From NCBI GenBank assembly GCA_022647575.1, contig JALCKY010000005.1, positions 62,001 through 126,000 on the forward strand: a DNA stretch of 64,000 nt. Reading direction: 5' to 3'. The DNA is from Lachnospiraceae bacterium. Lineage in GTDB: Bacteria > Bacillota > Clostridia > Lachnospirales > Lachnospiraceae. Both the position numbers and the translations under genes were made by a program. Shown one piece after another: positions 56,176-64,000 of the stretch (position 1 is its first letter; each line of letters opens with the position of its first letter). The notes beneath the pieces are model-generated. The model searched no databases, had not been told where the DNA came from, and saw only the letters and a list, made by a program, of their open reading frames with translations.

Positions 56176-57483
56176 TTACCCGCGGCTGCCTTTGCCCATT
56201 CCGCCGGCCATCCCGCCGCCCATCATCTGGGCCGGCATTTCAGTGATCTGCTCTCCGTTGACGATGACCGTGCCGCCGTTCAGTTCGCCGGTCGTATCGT
56301 AATCGAAGGAGGAATTGCCTGTAATCGTGATGTTCCCGCCGTTGACGTAAATGCTTCCGTTGGCATCGACCGCATCGGTATCGCCGCTTCCCATCACGAT
56401 ATTGATGGTTCCTCCGTTCAGTTCTATGACGACATCATACGCCGTGCTCTTGGCCGATGCATTGATTCCGTCATCCGAGGCATTGATGGAAATGGTTCCG
56501 TCATTGATCCGGATATACGTGGCTTCGATTCCTTCGACGGCATCGATGCTGAATTCACCTCCGTCAATCACAATCGCTGTCGTTCCGTGAATGCCGTCGT
56601 CGCCTGAAGTGATGTCAAAAGTGCCGCCGGAAATGTAGATGCTGCCCAGCGTATTGTCATCGCTGTTTTCACTGTGAAGCCCGTCCGCCCCGGAATTGAT
56701 GGTAAAGCTTCCGCCGCAGACAGCAATGGAATCCTTTCCTTCAAGGCCGTTCTTCGTGCACTCAATGCTGTAGGTTCCTCCGGTCACTTTCAGGTCATCT
56801 TTCGACGTGATGCCGTTTCCGGTGGAACTGATATTCAGGGTTCCGGTGCCGTTCAGGACCAGGTCTGCCTTGGAGAAGATCACGGCATCTGTATTGGTCT
56901 CGCCGTCAGAGGTAAAGGTGCCTGTCACGGACAGGGTGTTCGTACTGTCGGTCGTCGTCACGAAGCATTTGTCTGCCGCTTTCACGTAGATTACCGGCGT
57001 GTCCGTATTGGTAATGCTGACTCCGTCTAGAACGATCTGGACCTTGGCATCTTCATCCGCACATTCCACGATGATGGAACAGTCCGTCGCGGTCCCGCTG
57101 ATGATATAGACGCCTGCTTCGGTAATCGTGATATCCGATCCGCTCTCTACGGTATAGGATACCGCATCCGTCGTGTCCGCGCTCTGTTCAAGATCTCTCT
57201 CCGAGAACAGATCTGTCGTATCGATGAGCGTATCGGAAACAACCGTTCCCGTACCTGCAGAAGTTACCGATGCGGCTGCCGTATCTTCTGCGGTATCCTC
57301 GGATGCCGTTTCTGCGGAAGAAGAATCCGCCGTCGCCGCGGAGCTGTCCTCCGTGGTCTGTGTTTCAGTCGAAGAAGATGCTGCGATGCCGGAAACAGAA
57401 GATGCGGATGAACATCCTGCCGCTGATACGGTCAGGATGGCTGCCATCGAAATCGCTGTCAGAATAGCTGTCGGTTTTCTCAT
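56176..57483 (-). CDS. Cthe_2159-like beta-helix carbohydrate-binding lipoprotein
   Basis: The 435-aa lipoprotein has lipobox SAAGC (Cys24), a Ser/Thr/Ala/Glu-rich linker (about 25-95), and a right-handed beta-helix repeat region (about 110-415). The repeats are of the form GGTFxIxSGDDGIHG, characteristic of the Cthe_2159 carbohydrate-binding family first described in Clostridium thermocellum as a polygalacturonate binder. A Gly/Met-rich tail (MGGGMAGGMGKG) ends the protein. The ligand here is unproven. It is upstream of the L,D-transpeptidase-like lipoprotein, separated by 112 bp. Confidence 0.85.
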   Translation of the reverse strand: MRKPTAILTAISMAAILTVSAAGCSSASSVSGIAASSSTETQTTEDSSAATADSSSAETASEDTAEDTAAASVTSAGTGTVVSDTLIDTTDLFSERDLEQSADTTDAVSYTVESGSDITITEAGVYIISGTATDCSIIVECADEDAKVQIVLDGVSITNTDTPVIYVKAADKCFVTTTDSTNTLSVTGTFTSDGETNTDAVIFSKADLVLNGTGTLNISSTGNGITSKDDLKVTGGTYSIECTKNGLEGKDSIAVCGGSFTINSGADGLHSENSDDNTLGSIYISGGTFDITSGDDGIHGTTAIVIDGGEFSIDAVEGIEATYIRINDGTISINASDDGINASAKSTAYDVVIELNGGTINIVMGSGDTDAVDANGSIYVNGGNITITGNSSFDYDTTGELNGGTVIVNGEQITEMPAQMMGGGMAGGMGKGSRG

Positions 57484-57595
57484 AGGAATGACCCCCTTTC
57501 ACTGGGAAGTTCTCGTATTTGGTATGTTTCGAGAATACCCGGAAAGCATGGTCGATTTATGGAAAAACCGTGAAAAATCCTTGAACTCGACTCCT

Positions 57596-58486
57596 TTACT
57601 CCGCCTCGTACGGCGCAATGATGACCCGGTCATTTTTCCCGAAAACACTGAGGATGTATTTCATGTTTTCTTCTTTCACCGCCACGCATCCTCCGGTGTA
57701 CTGCTTCGGCCCCATGCAGTGGAAGAAGATCGCCGAACCCTTTCCATAAACGCCTTCCTTGTTGTAATCGAGAAACATGGCGTAGTTGTATTCCGGAGAA
57801 TACTCGATGAGATGTTCTCCTTCTGCCGTGCCGCCGTTTTTGCTGCTCACGATCTTGTTGTAATCCGCCACATCGGCATCCGGGCACCACAGGTCATCCG
57901 TCACATCGAGCCAGTCGAGCTGCGTCCCGGGATTGGCCTTGATGCCGAAAGCCGTCGTCACGCCGAAGTCGCCGACCGGTACCGCCGAGTCGCCCTCCTT
58001 CTTATCGACGGCATAGCCTTTTCTTCCGATGTATGCCTCGCACTCCAGGGTAATGGTCCAGGCGTTATTCTGCGTCTTGTCTTTTTCATAAACCTGCACA
58101 TGGGCATCGCTGGAATTCTTCCGGCACTGAACAAAGATCAGATGATTCACCTGGTCATCGGAGCGGTATTTCGTACGGCTGTCCATCCACACCGAATTTG
58201 CCTTCGGAGCCCCTGAATAGGATGTCGATGAAGAAGAGTCCGAAGAGGAAGCCGTCTGGGAATCTGCAGATGATGCCGAAGCGGAAGACATCTGGGACTC
58301 TGCTGCGGAAGATGTCTGGGAACCTGCTGCGGAAGATGTCTGGGACTCCGCTGCGGAAGATGCCTGGGATCCCGCTGCGGAGGATGTACTGCTGCTGCCC
58401 GCACAGGCGGAAAGCATCAGCCCCATGGAAGCGGCAAGAAGAACGGCTGAAAGACGTACTGATCTGCTGATTTTTTTTGTTTTCAT
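57596..58486 (-). CDS. L,D-transpeptidase family lipoprotein
   Basis: The 296-aa lipoprotein has lipobox LSACAG (Cys28), a Ser/Ala/Gln/Glu repeat linker (35-85), and an L,D-transpeptidase-type catalytic domain (about 105-296). The catalytic region is FFHCMGPKQYTGGCVAV, with His and Cys in the expected order; GGC replaces the common HGC, as in part of the family. It is anchored on the outer membrane face and may remodel peptidoglycan. The start codon is preceded by a clear GGGGGAA-type site. It follows a NUDIX gene by 23 bp. Confidence 0.85.
   Translation of the reverse strand: MKTKKISRSVRLSAVLLAASMGLMLSACAGSSSTSSAAGSQASSAAESQTSSAAGSQTSSAAESQMSSASASSADSQTASSSDSSSSTSYSGAPKANSVWMDSRTKYRSDDQVNHLIFVQCRKNSSDAHVQVYEKDKTQNNAWTITLECEAYIGRKGYAVDKKEGDSAVPVGDFGVTTAFGIKANPGTQLDWLDVTDDLWCPDADVADYNKIVSSKNGGTAEGEHLIEYSPEYNYAMFLDYNKEGVYGKGSAIFFHCMGPKQYTGGCVAVKEENMKYILSVFGKNDRVIIAPYEAE
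58289..58384 (-). repeat. Four 24-bp in-frame tandem repeats (SSAAESQT-type)
   Basis: Residues 35-66 of the lipoprotein are four octapeptides SSAA(G/E)SQ(A/T/T/M). The DNA unit is 24 bp, GC-rich, with small changes, and it forms a flexible linker. Confidence 0.85.
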
Positions 58487-58509
58487 TTTTTCCCCCTCTG
58501 ATTAAAGAC

Positions 58510-59073
58510 TTATGGTTTTCCTGATTCCGGCAGGACCCGGCGAATCATTTCCATTTCTTCCGGCAGGACGCAGCTGTCCGGCCTGCCCGTCCGGATCATT
58601 TCCAGGACATCCTCAAAATCCATCCAGCGGACTTCTTCGATTTCCGACTTCTGGAATTCGATTTCTTCCGCGTTTTTTTCATACGGCATCAGGAAGACCC
58701 TGCTCACCTGAACGTCGTGGAAATGCTTTCCGTGCACATCCTGTTCAAACTCAAAGACACTCTGCCCGATGACGGCAAGCATGTCCTCCGATGCTTCAAT
58801 TCCCAGTTCTTCCTTCAGTTCCCGCAGGGCGGATTCCGCGAATCCGTCTCCGGCCGGAATATGCCCCGCGCTGGAAATGTCATAACATCCCGGACACGAT
58901 TCCTTGTCCTGCGAGCGCTTCTGCAGAAGCAGCTGCAGCTTTCCGTCCCGATAGCGGTACAGCCAGAGATGGGACGTCCTGTGGCGGATTCCTTTCCGGT
59001 GCGCTTCGCTTCTTGTGACGGTCCTGCCGGTCGGATTCCCGTCGGCATCTGTGATATCCAGTACTTCATCCAT
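58510..59073 (-). CDS. NUDIX hydrolase (isopentenyl-diphosphate isomerase/YfcD-like)
   Basis: The 187-aa enzyme hydrolyses nucleoside-diphosphate-linked or isoprenoid-type diphosphates. It has the NUDIX box ending in RELKEELGI, with Asp at the usual Glu position before it (AGHIPAGDGFAESAL). The upstream FEFEQDVHGKHFHDVQVSR block and the N-terminal DEVLDITDADGNPTGR entry are typical of the YfcD/Idi-like subgroup. The ATG (59071-59073) overlaps the asparaginase stop by 8 nt, so the two genes are coupled. Confidence 0.88.
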   Translation of the reverse strand: MDEVLDITDADGNPTGRTVTRSEAHRKGIRHRTSHLWLYRYRDGKLQLLLQKRSQDKESCPGCYDISSAGHIPAGDGFAESALRELKEELGIEASEDMLAVIGQSVFEFEQDVHGKHFHDVQVSRVFLMPYEKNAEEIEFQKSEIEEVRWMDFEDVLEMIRTGRPDSCVLPEEMEMIRRVLPESGKP

Positions 59074-60088
59074 CTTTCGTCTGCCTCGGATGCGGGATGG
59101 ATATTTCACCCGCATAGTTTTTCTGGAACATTCTCACCACTTCTTTTGGGTCATCCGTCTGCCCCAGCGCCCACATCATTTTCGTGACGACCGCTTCCGT
59201 CGTCATGTCGTGTGCCGGGATGATGCCGCATTCCAGAAGGCGGATGCCGACTTCATAAATCGAGAAATCACTCGTATCGTAGAGACACTGGCTGCACGCC
59301 GCCACGGAAATGCCGCTGTCGGTCAGCTTCTTCAGTTCCGGGAGCAGGTTCCGCCTGAGGAAATGCATGCCGCCGGCTCCGAAAGTCTCCAGCACGATTC
59401 CCCTGTATTTCATCTGACGCAGCATCTCGAAAATCTCCGGCTTTGTCCCCGGAATCAGCTTCAGCAGAAAGACATCGCTGCAGAGGCTGCTTAAGAGACG
59501 CGTCTCTCCCTCCGCCGGTACGCAGTCGGCAGGTCCCCGGTGCATGCCGTCCGCATACAGGATTCCGAGATAAGGAGCGTTGATGCTTTCAAATGCCTCG
59601 AATCCCAGCGTCCGGATTTTCACAGCCCGGCATCCGCGGATGATCTTATGGTCAAAGGCAACCGATACGCCCGGTATCTGATTCTCGACGGCAGAAAAAG
59701 CCGTATAGAGATTGTTTCTTGCATCGGTCAGCAGATGGCTGATCGGTATCTGGGAACCGGTCAGCACAACCGGTTTTTTCAGGTTCTGCAGCATGAAGCT
59801 CAGGGCGGAAGCCGTATAGGCCATCGTGTCGGTGCCGTGCGTGATCACGATTCCGTCGTACTGCTCCAGATGATCGTATACCGCCTGCGCAATGACCTGC
59901 CATTCCTCCGCCTGAATATTGGAGCTGTCCAGATTCATGACGCTCTGGATGTCAAATGAAAAATAACGGTCGAGATCTCCCAGATATCCCCGGAGCTGTT
60001 CCGAAGATATCAGAGGACGCAGACCGGTATCCGTGTCGGCTGAAACAATCGTTCCTCCGGTTGTCAGGATCAGCACATGCTTTTTCAT
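59066..60088 (-). CDS. ansA: L-asparaginase (type I, cytoplasmic)
   Basis: The enzyme converts asparagine to aspartate and ammonia. The 340-aa protein has the catalytic Thr in LTTGGTIVS, the second active-site block THGTDTMAYTA, and the Lys in PVVLTGSQIP, with the C-terminal family region LETFGAGGMHF. There is no signal peptide, so this is the cytoplasmic form. It is coupled to the NUDIX gene downstream and follows a threonine-aldolase-like gene by 36 bp. Confidence 0.94.
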   Translation of the reverse strand: MKKHVLILTTGGTIVSADTDTGLRPLISSEQLRGYLGDLDRYFSFDIQSVMNLDSSNIQAEEWQVIAQAVYDHLEQYDGIVITHGTDTMAYTASALSFMLQNLKKPVVLTGSQIPISHLLTDARNNLYTAFSAVENQIPGVSVAFDHKIIRGCRAVKIRTLGFEAFESINAPYLGILYADGMHRGPADCVPAEGETRLLSSLCSDVFLLKLIPGTKPEIFEMLRQMKYRGIVLETFGAGGMHFLRRNLLPELKKLTDSGISVAACSQCLYDTSDFSIYEVGIRLLECGIIPAHDMTTEAVVTKMMWALGQTDDPKEVVRMFQKNYAGEISIPHPRQTKDG

Positions 60089-60124
60089 ATCCGTTTCCTT
60101 TCCGGAATCAGGAATCCCTGCTGT

Positions 60125-61174
60125 TCAAAGCAGGGCCAGCAGTTCATCGACCGCTTCTTCTTTTGTTGCCCAGCTGGTACAGAAGCGGATGACGATCCGT
60201 TCTTCGTCCAGCGTCTGCATGAACCCGAAACCGGCTTTCTGCTTCAGCCGTCCGGCCTGTTCCTTCGTCACGACAATCATCTGCTGGTTCGTCGGCGAAT
60301 CCCTGTAGAACTCATACCCTTTCTCCGCAAGTCCCGCCTTGAGCTTCATGGCCGTCCGTATGGCATTCCGGGAAATCTTCTCGTACAGGCCGTCTGTAAA
60401 CAGCACGTCGAACTGGATCCCGAGGATCCGTCCCTTGGCCATCATGGCGCCGTGCTGCTTGGTGATTGTATAGAAATGCGGGATACGCCCCTTTTCCGGA
60501 AAGACCAGCGCCTCCCCGAAAAGTGCCCCGACCTTGGTTCCTCCGATATAGAAGGCGTCGGTAAGCGAAGTGATTTCCTTAAGCGTCAGATCGTTTTCCG
60601 GCGAGGCAAGCGCATACCCGAGCCTTGCTCCGTCGAGATACAGAAAGAGATGTCTTCTCCTGCAGACTTCGTGAATGGCCCGGAGTTCCTCCTTCTTATA
60701 TAAGGCTCCGTATTCCGTGGGATGGGAAATGTAGACCATTCCCGGATACACTTCGTGTTCGTGATTCGCATCTTCCCCGAAAAGTCTGCAGAGCCTGTCA
60801 ATGTCCTCTGCAGAAATCTTGTCGTCCGCAGGAGCCGGACCGTCTGTCTCCTGCCGGGTACAGACAAGCACCTTGTGCCCTCCGTGCTCCACGGCACCTG
60901 CTTCATGCGTGGCGATGTGCGCGGTCGGAGAGGCGATGACGCCTTCATAGGAACGCAGGCAGGCGGAGATCACCGTCTCATTGGTCTGTGTCCCGCCTTC
61001 CATGAAAAAGACTTCCCCGTCCGGGCATCCGCAGGCAGCAAGGATCTTCTCTTCCGCCGACCGGCAGAAAGGATCCGCCCCGTACCCCGGAGTCTGCTCC
61101 ATATTCGTTTCCGCCAGACGCTTCAGGATTTCCGGGTGAGCCCCTTCCAGATAATCGCTTTCAAAATGCAGCAT
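60125..61174 (-). CDS. PLP-dependent threonine-aldolase-like enzyme (beta-eliminating lyase family)
   Basis: The 349-aa fold-type I PLP enzyme has the PLP Lys in YIGGTKVGALFGE and the Asp in LYLDGARLGYAL. Other matches are EGGTQTNETV and SPTAHIATHEAGAVEHGGHK, typical of low-specificity L-threonine aldolases. It would split threonine or allo-threonine to glycine and acetaldehyde. It begins 42 bp from the hybrid kinase gene and runs towards ansA. Exact specificity is not certain from sequence. Confidence 0.9.
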   Translation of the reverse strand: MLHFESDYLEGAHPEILKRLAETNMEQTPGYGADPFCRSAEEKILAACGCPDGEVFFMEGGTQTNETVISACLRSYEGVIASPTAHIATHEAGAVEHGGHKVLVCTRQETDGPAPADDKISAEDIDRLCRLFGEDANHEHEVYPGMVYISHPTEYGALYKKEELRAIHEVCRRRHLFLYLDGARLGYALASPENDLTLKEITSLTDAFYIGGTKVGALFGEALVFPEKGRIPHFYTITKQHGAMMAKGRILGIQFDVLFTDGLYEKISRNAIRTAMKLKAGLAEKGYEFYRDSPTNQQMIVVTKEQAGRLKQKAGFGFMQTLDEERIVIRFCTSWATKEEAVDELLALL

Positions 61175-61216
61175 AGCAGTCGCCTTCTTTTCTTCCGTTT
61201 TCTGCTATTATACCTT

Positions 61217-64000
61217 TCAGCGCAGATATTTGGAAAGTGTCTGGTAAAAAATCTGTGGATCGATCGGTTTCGTCACATAGGCATTCATGCCCGCCTCCTG
61301 CGCTTCCTGAATGCTTTCCTCAAAGGCATCCGCCGTCATGGCAATAATGGGAACCGATTCGGCGTCCTCCCTCGGCAGGCGCCGGATCTGCCGGGCGGCT
61401 TCGTATCCGTCCATAACCGGCATGCGGATGTCCATCAGAACGGCATCAAAAGCCCCTGTTTCCGAAGCCCTGAATTTTTCAAGGCCGGCTCTGCCGTTTT
61501 CCGCCGTCTCGGCGATAACTCCCCGGTCCTTCAGAAGCATAACGGCAATCTCCGTATTCATATAGTTGTCTTCACACAGAAGAACGTGTTTTCCCTCAAG
61601 GGACTTAAGGCTGTACGGTTCCTGCGTGCGTCCGGCCATTCCGGTCTTCCCGGTGCTGACCGGAATGCTGACCCTGATGCGCGTGCCCTGATGCACCCGG
61701 CTTTCCGCCTCGATGCTGCCCCCCATCAGGTCCACATAGCGCTTGACGATCGAAAGTCCCAGCCCGGTCCCGATTTCCCGGACGGAGTCGGAGCGCTTCT
61801 CCTGTGCAAACGGCTCATACATTCTTTCCATGAATTCCCTGCTCATCCCGATTCCCGTATCCTCGACTGTCAGGATATAGGAAATGAACCCGCCGTCCGC
61901 TGCTTCCGATTTTACGCCGACCTTCACGCTCCCGCCTTCCGGCGTATATTTGATGGCATTCGAGATCAGGTTCAGCGCAATCTTCTGGATCTTCAGCCGG
62001 TCGCACCAGATGGGTACGGAAGGATCCATTTCAGAATCCGTTTCAAAACGGATGTGCTTCAGTTCGGCAGTCGGCTTCAGGGCTGTCGTGACGGCCGGGA
62101 TCAGGTCCTGAGGCATGACCGCCTCCGTGTCCAGCCTGAATTTCCCGCTCTCGATGCGCGAAAGTTCCAGCGTATCGTTGATCAGATCCCTCAGCAGCTT
62201 CCCGGAGGTATCGATTTTGCGGAGATAATCCTGCTTCTTTTCCGGGTCATTTTCCTGAAGGGCAAAAGAAGTAAAACTGAGGACTCCGTTCAGAGGCGTG
62301 CGCAGGTCATGGCTCATTCCGGATAAAAATGCCGACTTCGCATCGTTTGCCGCGTCTGCTTCATTTTTCGCTTTCTCCAGGGCCAGGATCTGCTCCTGCT
62401 CTTTCCTGTAGGTTTCCGTGACATCCTGCTGGACGCAGAGGATCTCGCTTCTATTTTCATCCAGCCAGCTGAAGACGATCTGCTTTTTCAGCAGCAGCCC
62501 GTCAGCTGCGGGATCCAGATAATCGTAGGCGATGACATACTGGGCCTTCTCCTTCAGTCCTTCCTCCAGCGCATCCGGGCGGCTGGCATCCAGAAAGGCT
62601 TCGCGCTTGTCTGAAGGAATATAGTCCTCCGAAAGCATTTTCCGGAGGGACTCATAGGGTGCTTTCTCCCCGGCCGCAAGCGCCGTGCAGTTCCAGTTCA
62701 CGGTATGCATCCCGAACACTTTGCCGGCAACATCCAGTACGCCGATGTAATCGCATCCGGTGCTGGAAATCCTGCCCACGATTTCATTGGTTCTCTTCTG
62801 CTCCGTGCAGTCTTTTGAATAAGTGATTCCTTCGACATCTCCCGTAGTGGGGTTCTGCATCAGATGCAGGGTCGAATGGATCCAGATCATTCCGCCTTTT
62901 ATGCTTCTGAGCGGATAGGTCACATCCAGCTGCTGCTTCCCGTTCCGGAAAAGCTCCGTCAGATGCGCACAGCGGAATTCCTTCAGGACATAGTCCCGGA
63001 TCCGCTGATCCGTAATGGTTGCTGCTGCCGCAGCAAAATGTTCATCCGCCGTTTCCCTCTGCAGCGATTTCACGATTTCCGGATAGGGACTGTATCCGCT
63101 GATATAGCGGTTTTTGGAAAGATTGAGCTGGAAGCTTCCCACGACGTCCGTCAGATTTCCGGTGAGCTGCGCCCGCAGGCGGTCGTATTCCGCCTGTTCC
63201 ATTTTCCGTCTCGTGATGTTCCGTCCGATTCCGTAGGCCTTGACGGGTTTTCCGGAATCATCAAAAACCGTCGTATAGGAAATGTGTTCGCAGCGCGGTT
63301 CCCGACCGGGCTTCAGCTTGTACCAGACTTCGCAGGATGCGCTCGGCTCCCCTGCTTCCACCTTCCGGTACATTTCCAGAAAGACGCCGGTGCTGGAATC
63401 GTCAATGTAGGGCACCAGTGAATCCGGGGCATTTTCCGTGATCTTCGGCAGGCCGAATTTCCGGTAGTCATACTGCGTGAATTCATTCTCGGCCATGATG
63501 ATCCGGCGGTTCGGGATGTCGTATTCCCAGACGACAAGATTCGTGTCCTCAACCGCTGCCTCATACATTCTTCTTGCTTCATTGTGGGCCTGTTCCGCTT
63601 TTTTCAGTTCGTCCAGATCGGTAAAGGAAGCATAGAAACAGGATACCCCGTTCCGCACATAGGCAAAACAGAACTGATTGTTGACCCAGTGGATACAGCC
63701 GTCCTCGCCGGTAACCCGGTAGGAAGCATCCCCCATTTTCTGACGGCCTTCGCTGACCTCCCGGAACTGATTCCAGAAGATTTCCCTGTCTTCCGGCAGG
63801 AGCCAGTCCACCGGATTCGGACTCTTGCTGCCCCAGTATTCCCTGCTCCCGTGATGCAGCCGGTAAAAGCCGGCATTGGCATATTCCAGGCGGACTTCCC
63901 CGCCGTCCTGCGAGAACACGGAAACGCCCCCGGGAATATTCCCGAGGATATCATCCAGATTGCTGCTGTATGCTTCCAGCCGGCTGGCTTCGCTGACATA
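61217..64000 (-). CDS. Hybrid sensor histidine kinase with PAS domains and receiver (5' end outside window)
   Basis: The frame stays open to the window edge (at least 927 aa), so the start is missing. Several PAS regions are visible, including LDDILGNIPGGVSV near the edge and the FTQYDYRKFG segment. A HisKA domain has the phosphorylatable His in SGMSHDLRTPLNGVLSF. HATPase_c shows NLISNAIKYTPEGGSV, DTGIGMS and GTGLGLSIVKR. The C-terminal REC has CEDNYMNTE, the Asp in VLMDIRMPVMDG, and Lys in TKPIDPQ. The receiver resembles that of the PAS-REC protein at 52752 in motif order and ending, suggesting paralogy. No membrane helix is visible in this part. Confidence 0.93.
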   Translation of the reverse strand, partial: YVSEASRLEAYSSNLDDILGNIPGGVSVFSQDGGEVRLEYANAGFYRLHHGSREYWGSKSPNPVDWLLPEDREIFWNQFREVSEGRQKMGDASYRVTGEDGCIHWVNNQFCFAYVRNGVSCFYASFTDLDELKKAEQAHNEARRMYEAAVEDTNLVVWEYDIPNRRIIMAENEFTQYDYRKFGLPKITENAPDSLVPYIDDSSTGVFLEMYRKVEAGEPSASCEVWYKLKPGREPRCEHISYTTVFDDSGKPVKAYGIGRNITRRKMEQAEYDRLRAQLTGNLTDVVGSFQLNLSKNRYISGYSPYPEIVKSLQRETADEHFAAAAATITDQRIRDYVLKEFRCAHLTELFRNGKQQLDVTYPLRSIKGGMIWIHSTLHLMQNPTTGDVEGITYSKDCTEQKRTNEIVGRISSTGCDYIGVLDVAGKVFGMHTVNWNCTALAAGEKAPYESLRKMLSEDYIPSDKREAFLDASRPDALEEGLKEKAQYVIAYDYLDPAADGLLLKKQIVFSWLDENRSEILCVQQDVTETYRKEQEQILALEKAKNEADAANDAKSAFLSGMSHDLRTPLNGVLSFTSFALQENDPEKKQDYLRKIDTSGKLLRDLINDTLELSRIESGKFRLDTEAVMPQDLIPAVTTALKPTAELKHIRFETDSEMDPSVPIWCDRLKIQKIALNLISNAIKYTPEGGSVKVGVKSEAADGGFISYILTVEDTGIGMSREFMERMYEPFAQEKRSDSVREIGTGLGLSIVKRYVDLMGGSIEAESRVHQGTRIRVSIPVSTGKTGMAGRTQEPYSLKSLEGKHVLLCEDNYMNTEIAVMLLKDRGVIAETAENGRAGLEKFRASETGAFDAVLMDIRMPVMDGYEAARQIRRLPREDAESVPIIAMTADAFEESIQEAQEAGMNAYVTKPIDPQIFYQTLSKYLR

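Overview
The window looks like chromosomal DNA of a Clostridia-class Firmicute, most likely a Lachnospiraceae relative. The evidence is a six-cysteine SCIFF peptide with its radical SAM maturase beside secDF, the apt-relA-MBL-hemZ-hisS-aspS housekeeping order, a DUF5688 protein, CWB2 wall-binding repeats and strong AGGAGG-type ribosome binding sites. I see no phage, insertion sequence, CRISPR array or rRNA. Almost every gene is on the minus strand; only aroE, a CNNM/CorC-type protein and a HAD phosphatase are on the plus strand.

Layout. 1-11.6 kb: two tandem paralogous giant surface proteins (Calx-beta-like, ricin-like, CARDB/Ig-like and CWB2 segments), both interrupted by single-base frameshifts. 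11.6-14 kb: a 63-aa acidic protein, tRNA-Ala(CGC), a DUF5688 protein and efp. 14-21.3 kb: a fused aroD-aroK, divergent aroE, a shikimate-kinase-like protein with a long Lys/Ala tail, yqeG, an EamA transporter, an AI-2E family transporter and an FAH-family protein. 21.5-29.4 kb: rpsB-tsf, a HAD-CPBP fusion, a cell-wall amidase, argS, tRNA-Ala(GGC), a LysR regulator and a small unknown protein. 29.5-43.9 kb: a tightly packed, often overlapping run that reads, in transcription order, scfA, scfB, secDF, recJ, apt, relA, MBL hydrolase, hemZ, HD protein, hisS, aspS. 43.9-64 kb: a frameshifted, sortase-type Thr/Pro-repeat surface protein, deoC, the CNNM/CorC-type protein, ydcF-like, a GT2 glycosyltransferase, mutY, a HAD phosphatase, an L,D-transpeptidase, a PAS-REC protein without kinase, a MATE transporter, a Cthe_2159-like lipoprotein, a second L,D-transpeptidase-like lipoprotein, a NUDIX hydrolase, asparaginase, a threonine-aldolase-like enzyme and a hybrid histidine kinase cut by the window edge.

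Themes. Translation and stringent-response genes are coupled to protein export (SecDF) and to a RiPP (SCIFF). Cell-wall remodelling and display are prominent: an amidase, two L,D-transpeptidases, CWB2 proteins and one sortase substrate. Four genes (both giant surface proteins, hisS and the Thr/Pro-repeat protein) carry a single-base frameshift with a perfectly continuing second frame. Because hisS is normally essential, sequencing or assembly error must be excluded before these are called biological. Several promoters with 16-18 bp spacers are visible, and two of them place the transcription start at or next to the ATG (candidate leaderless mRNAs).
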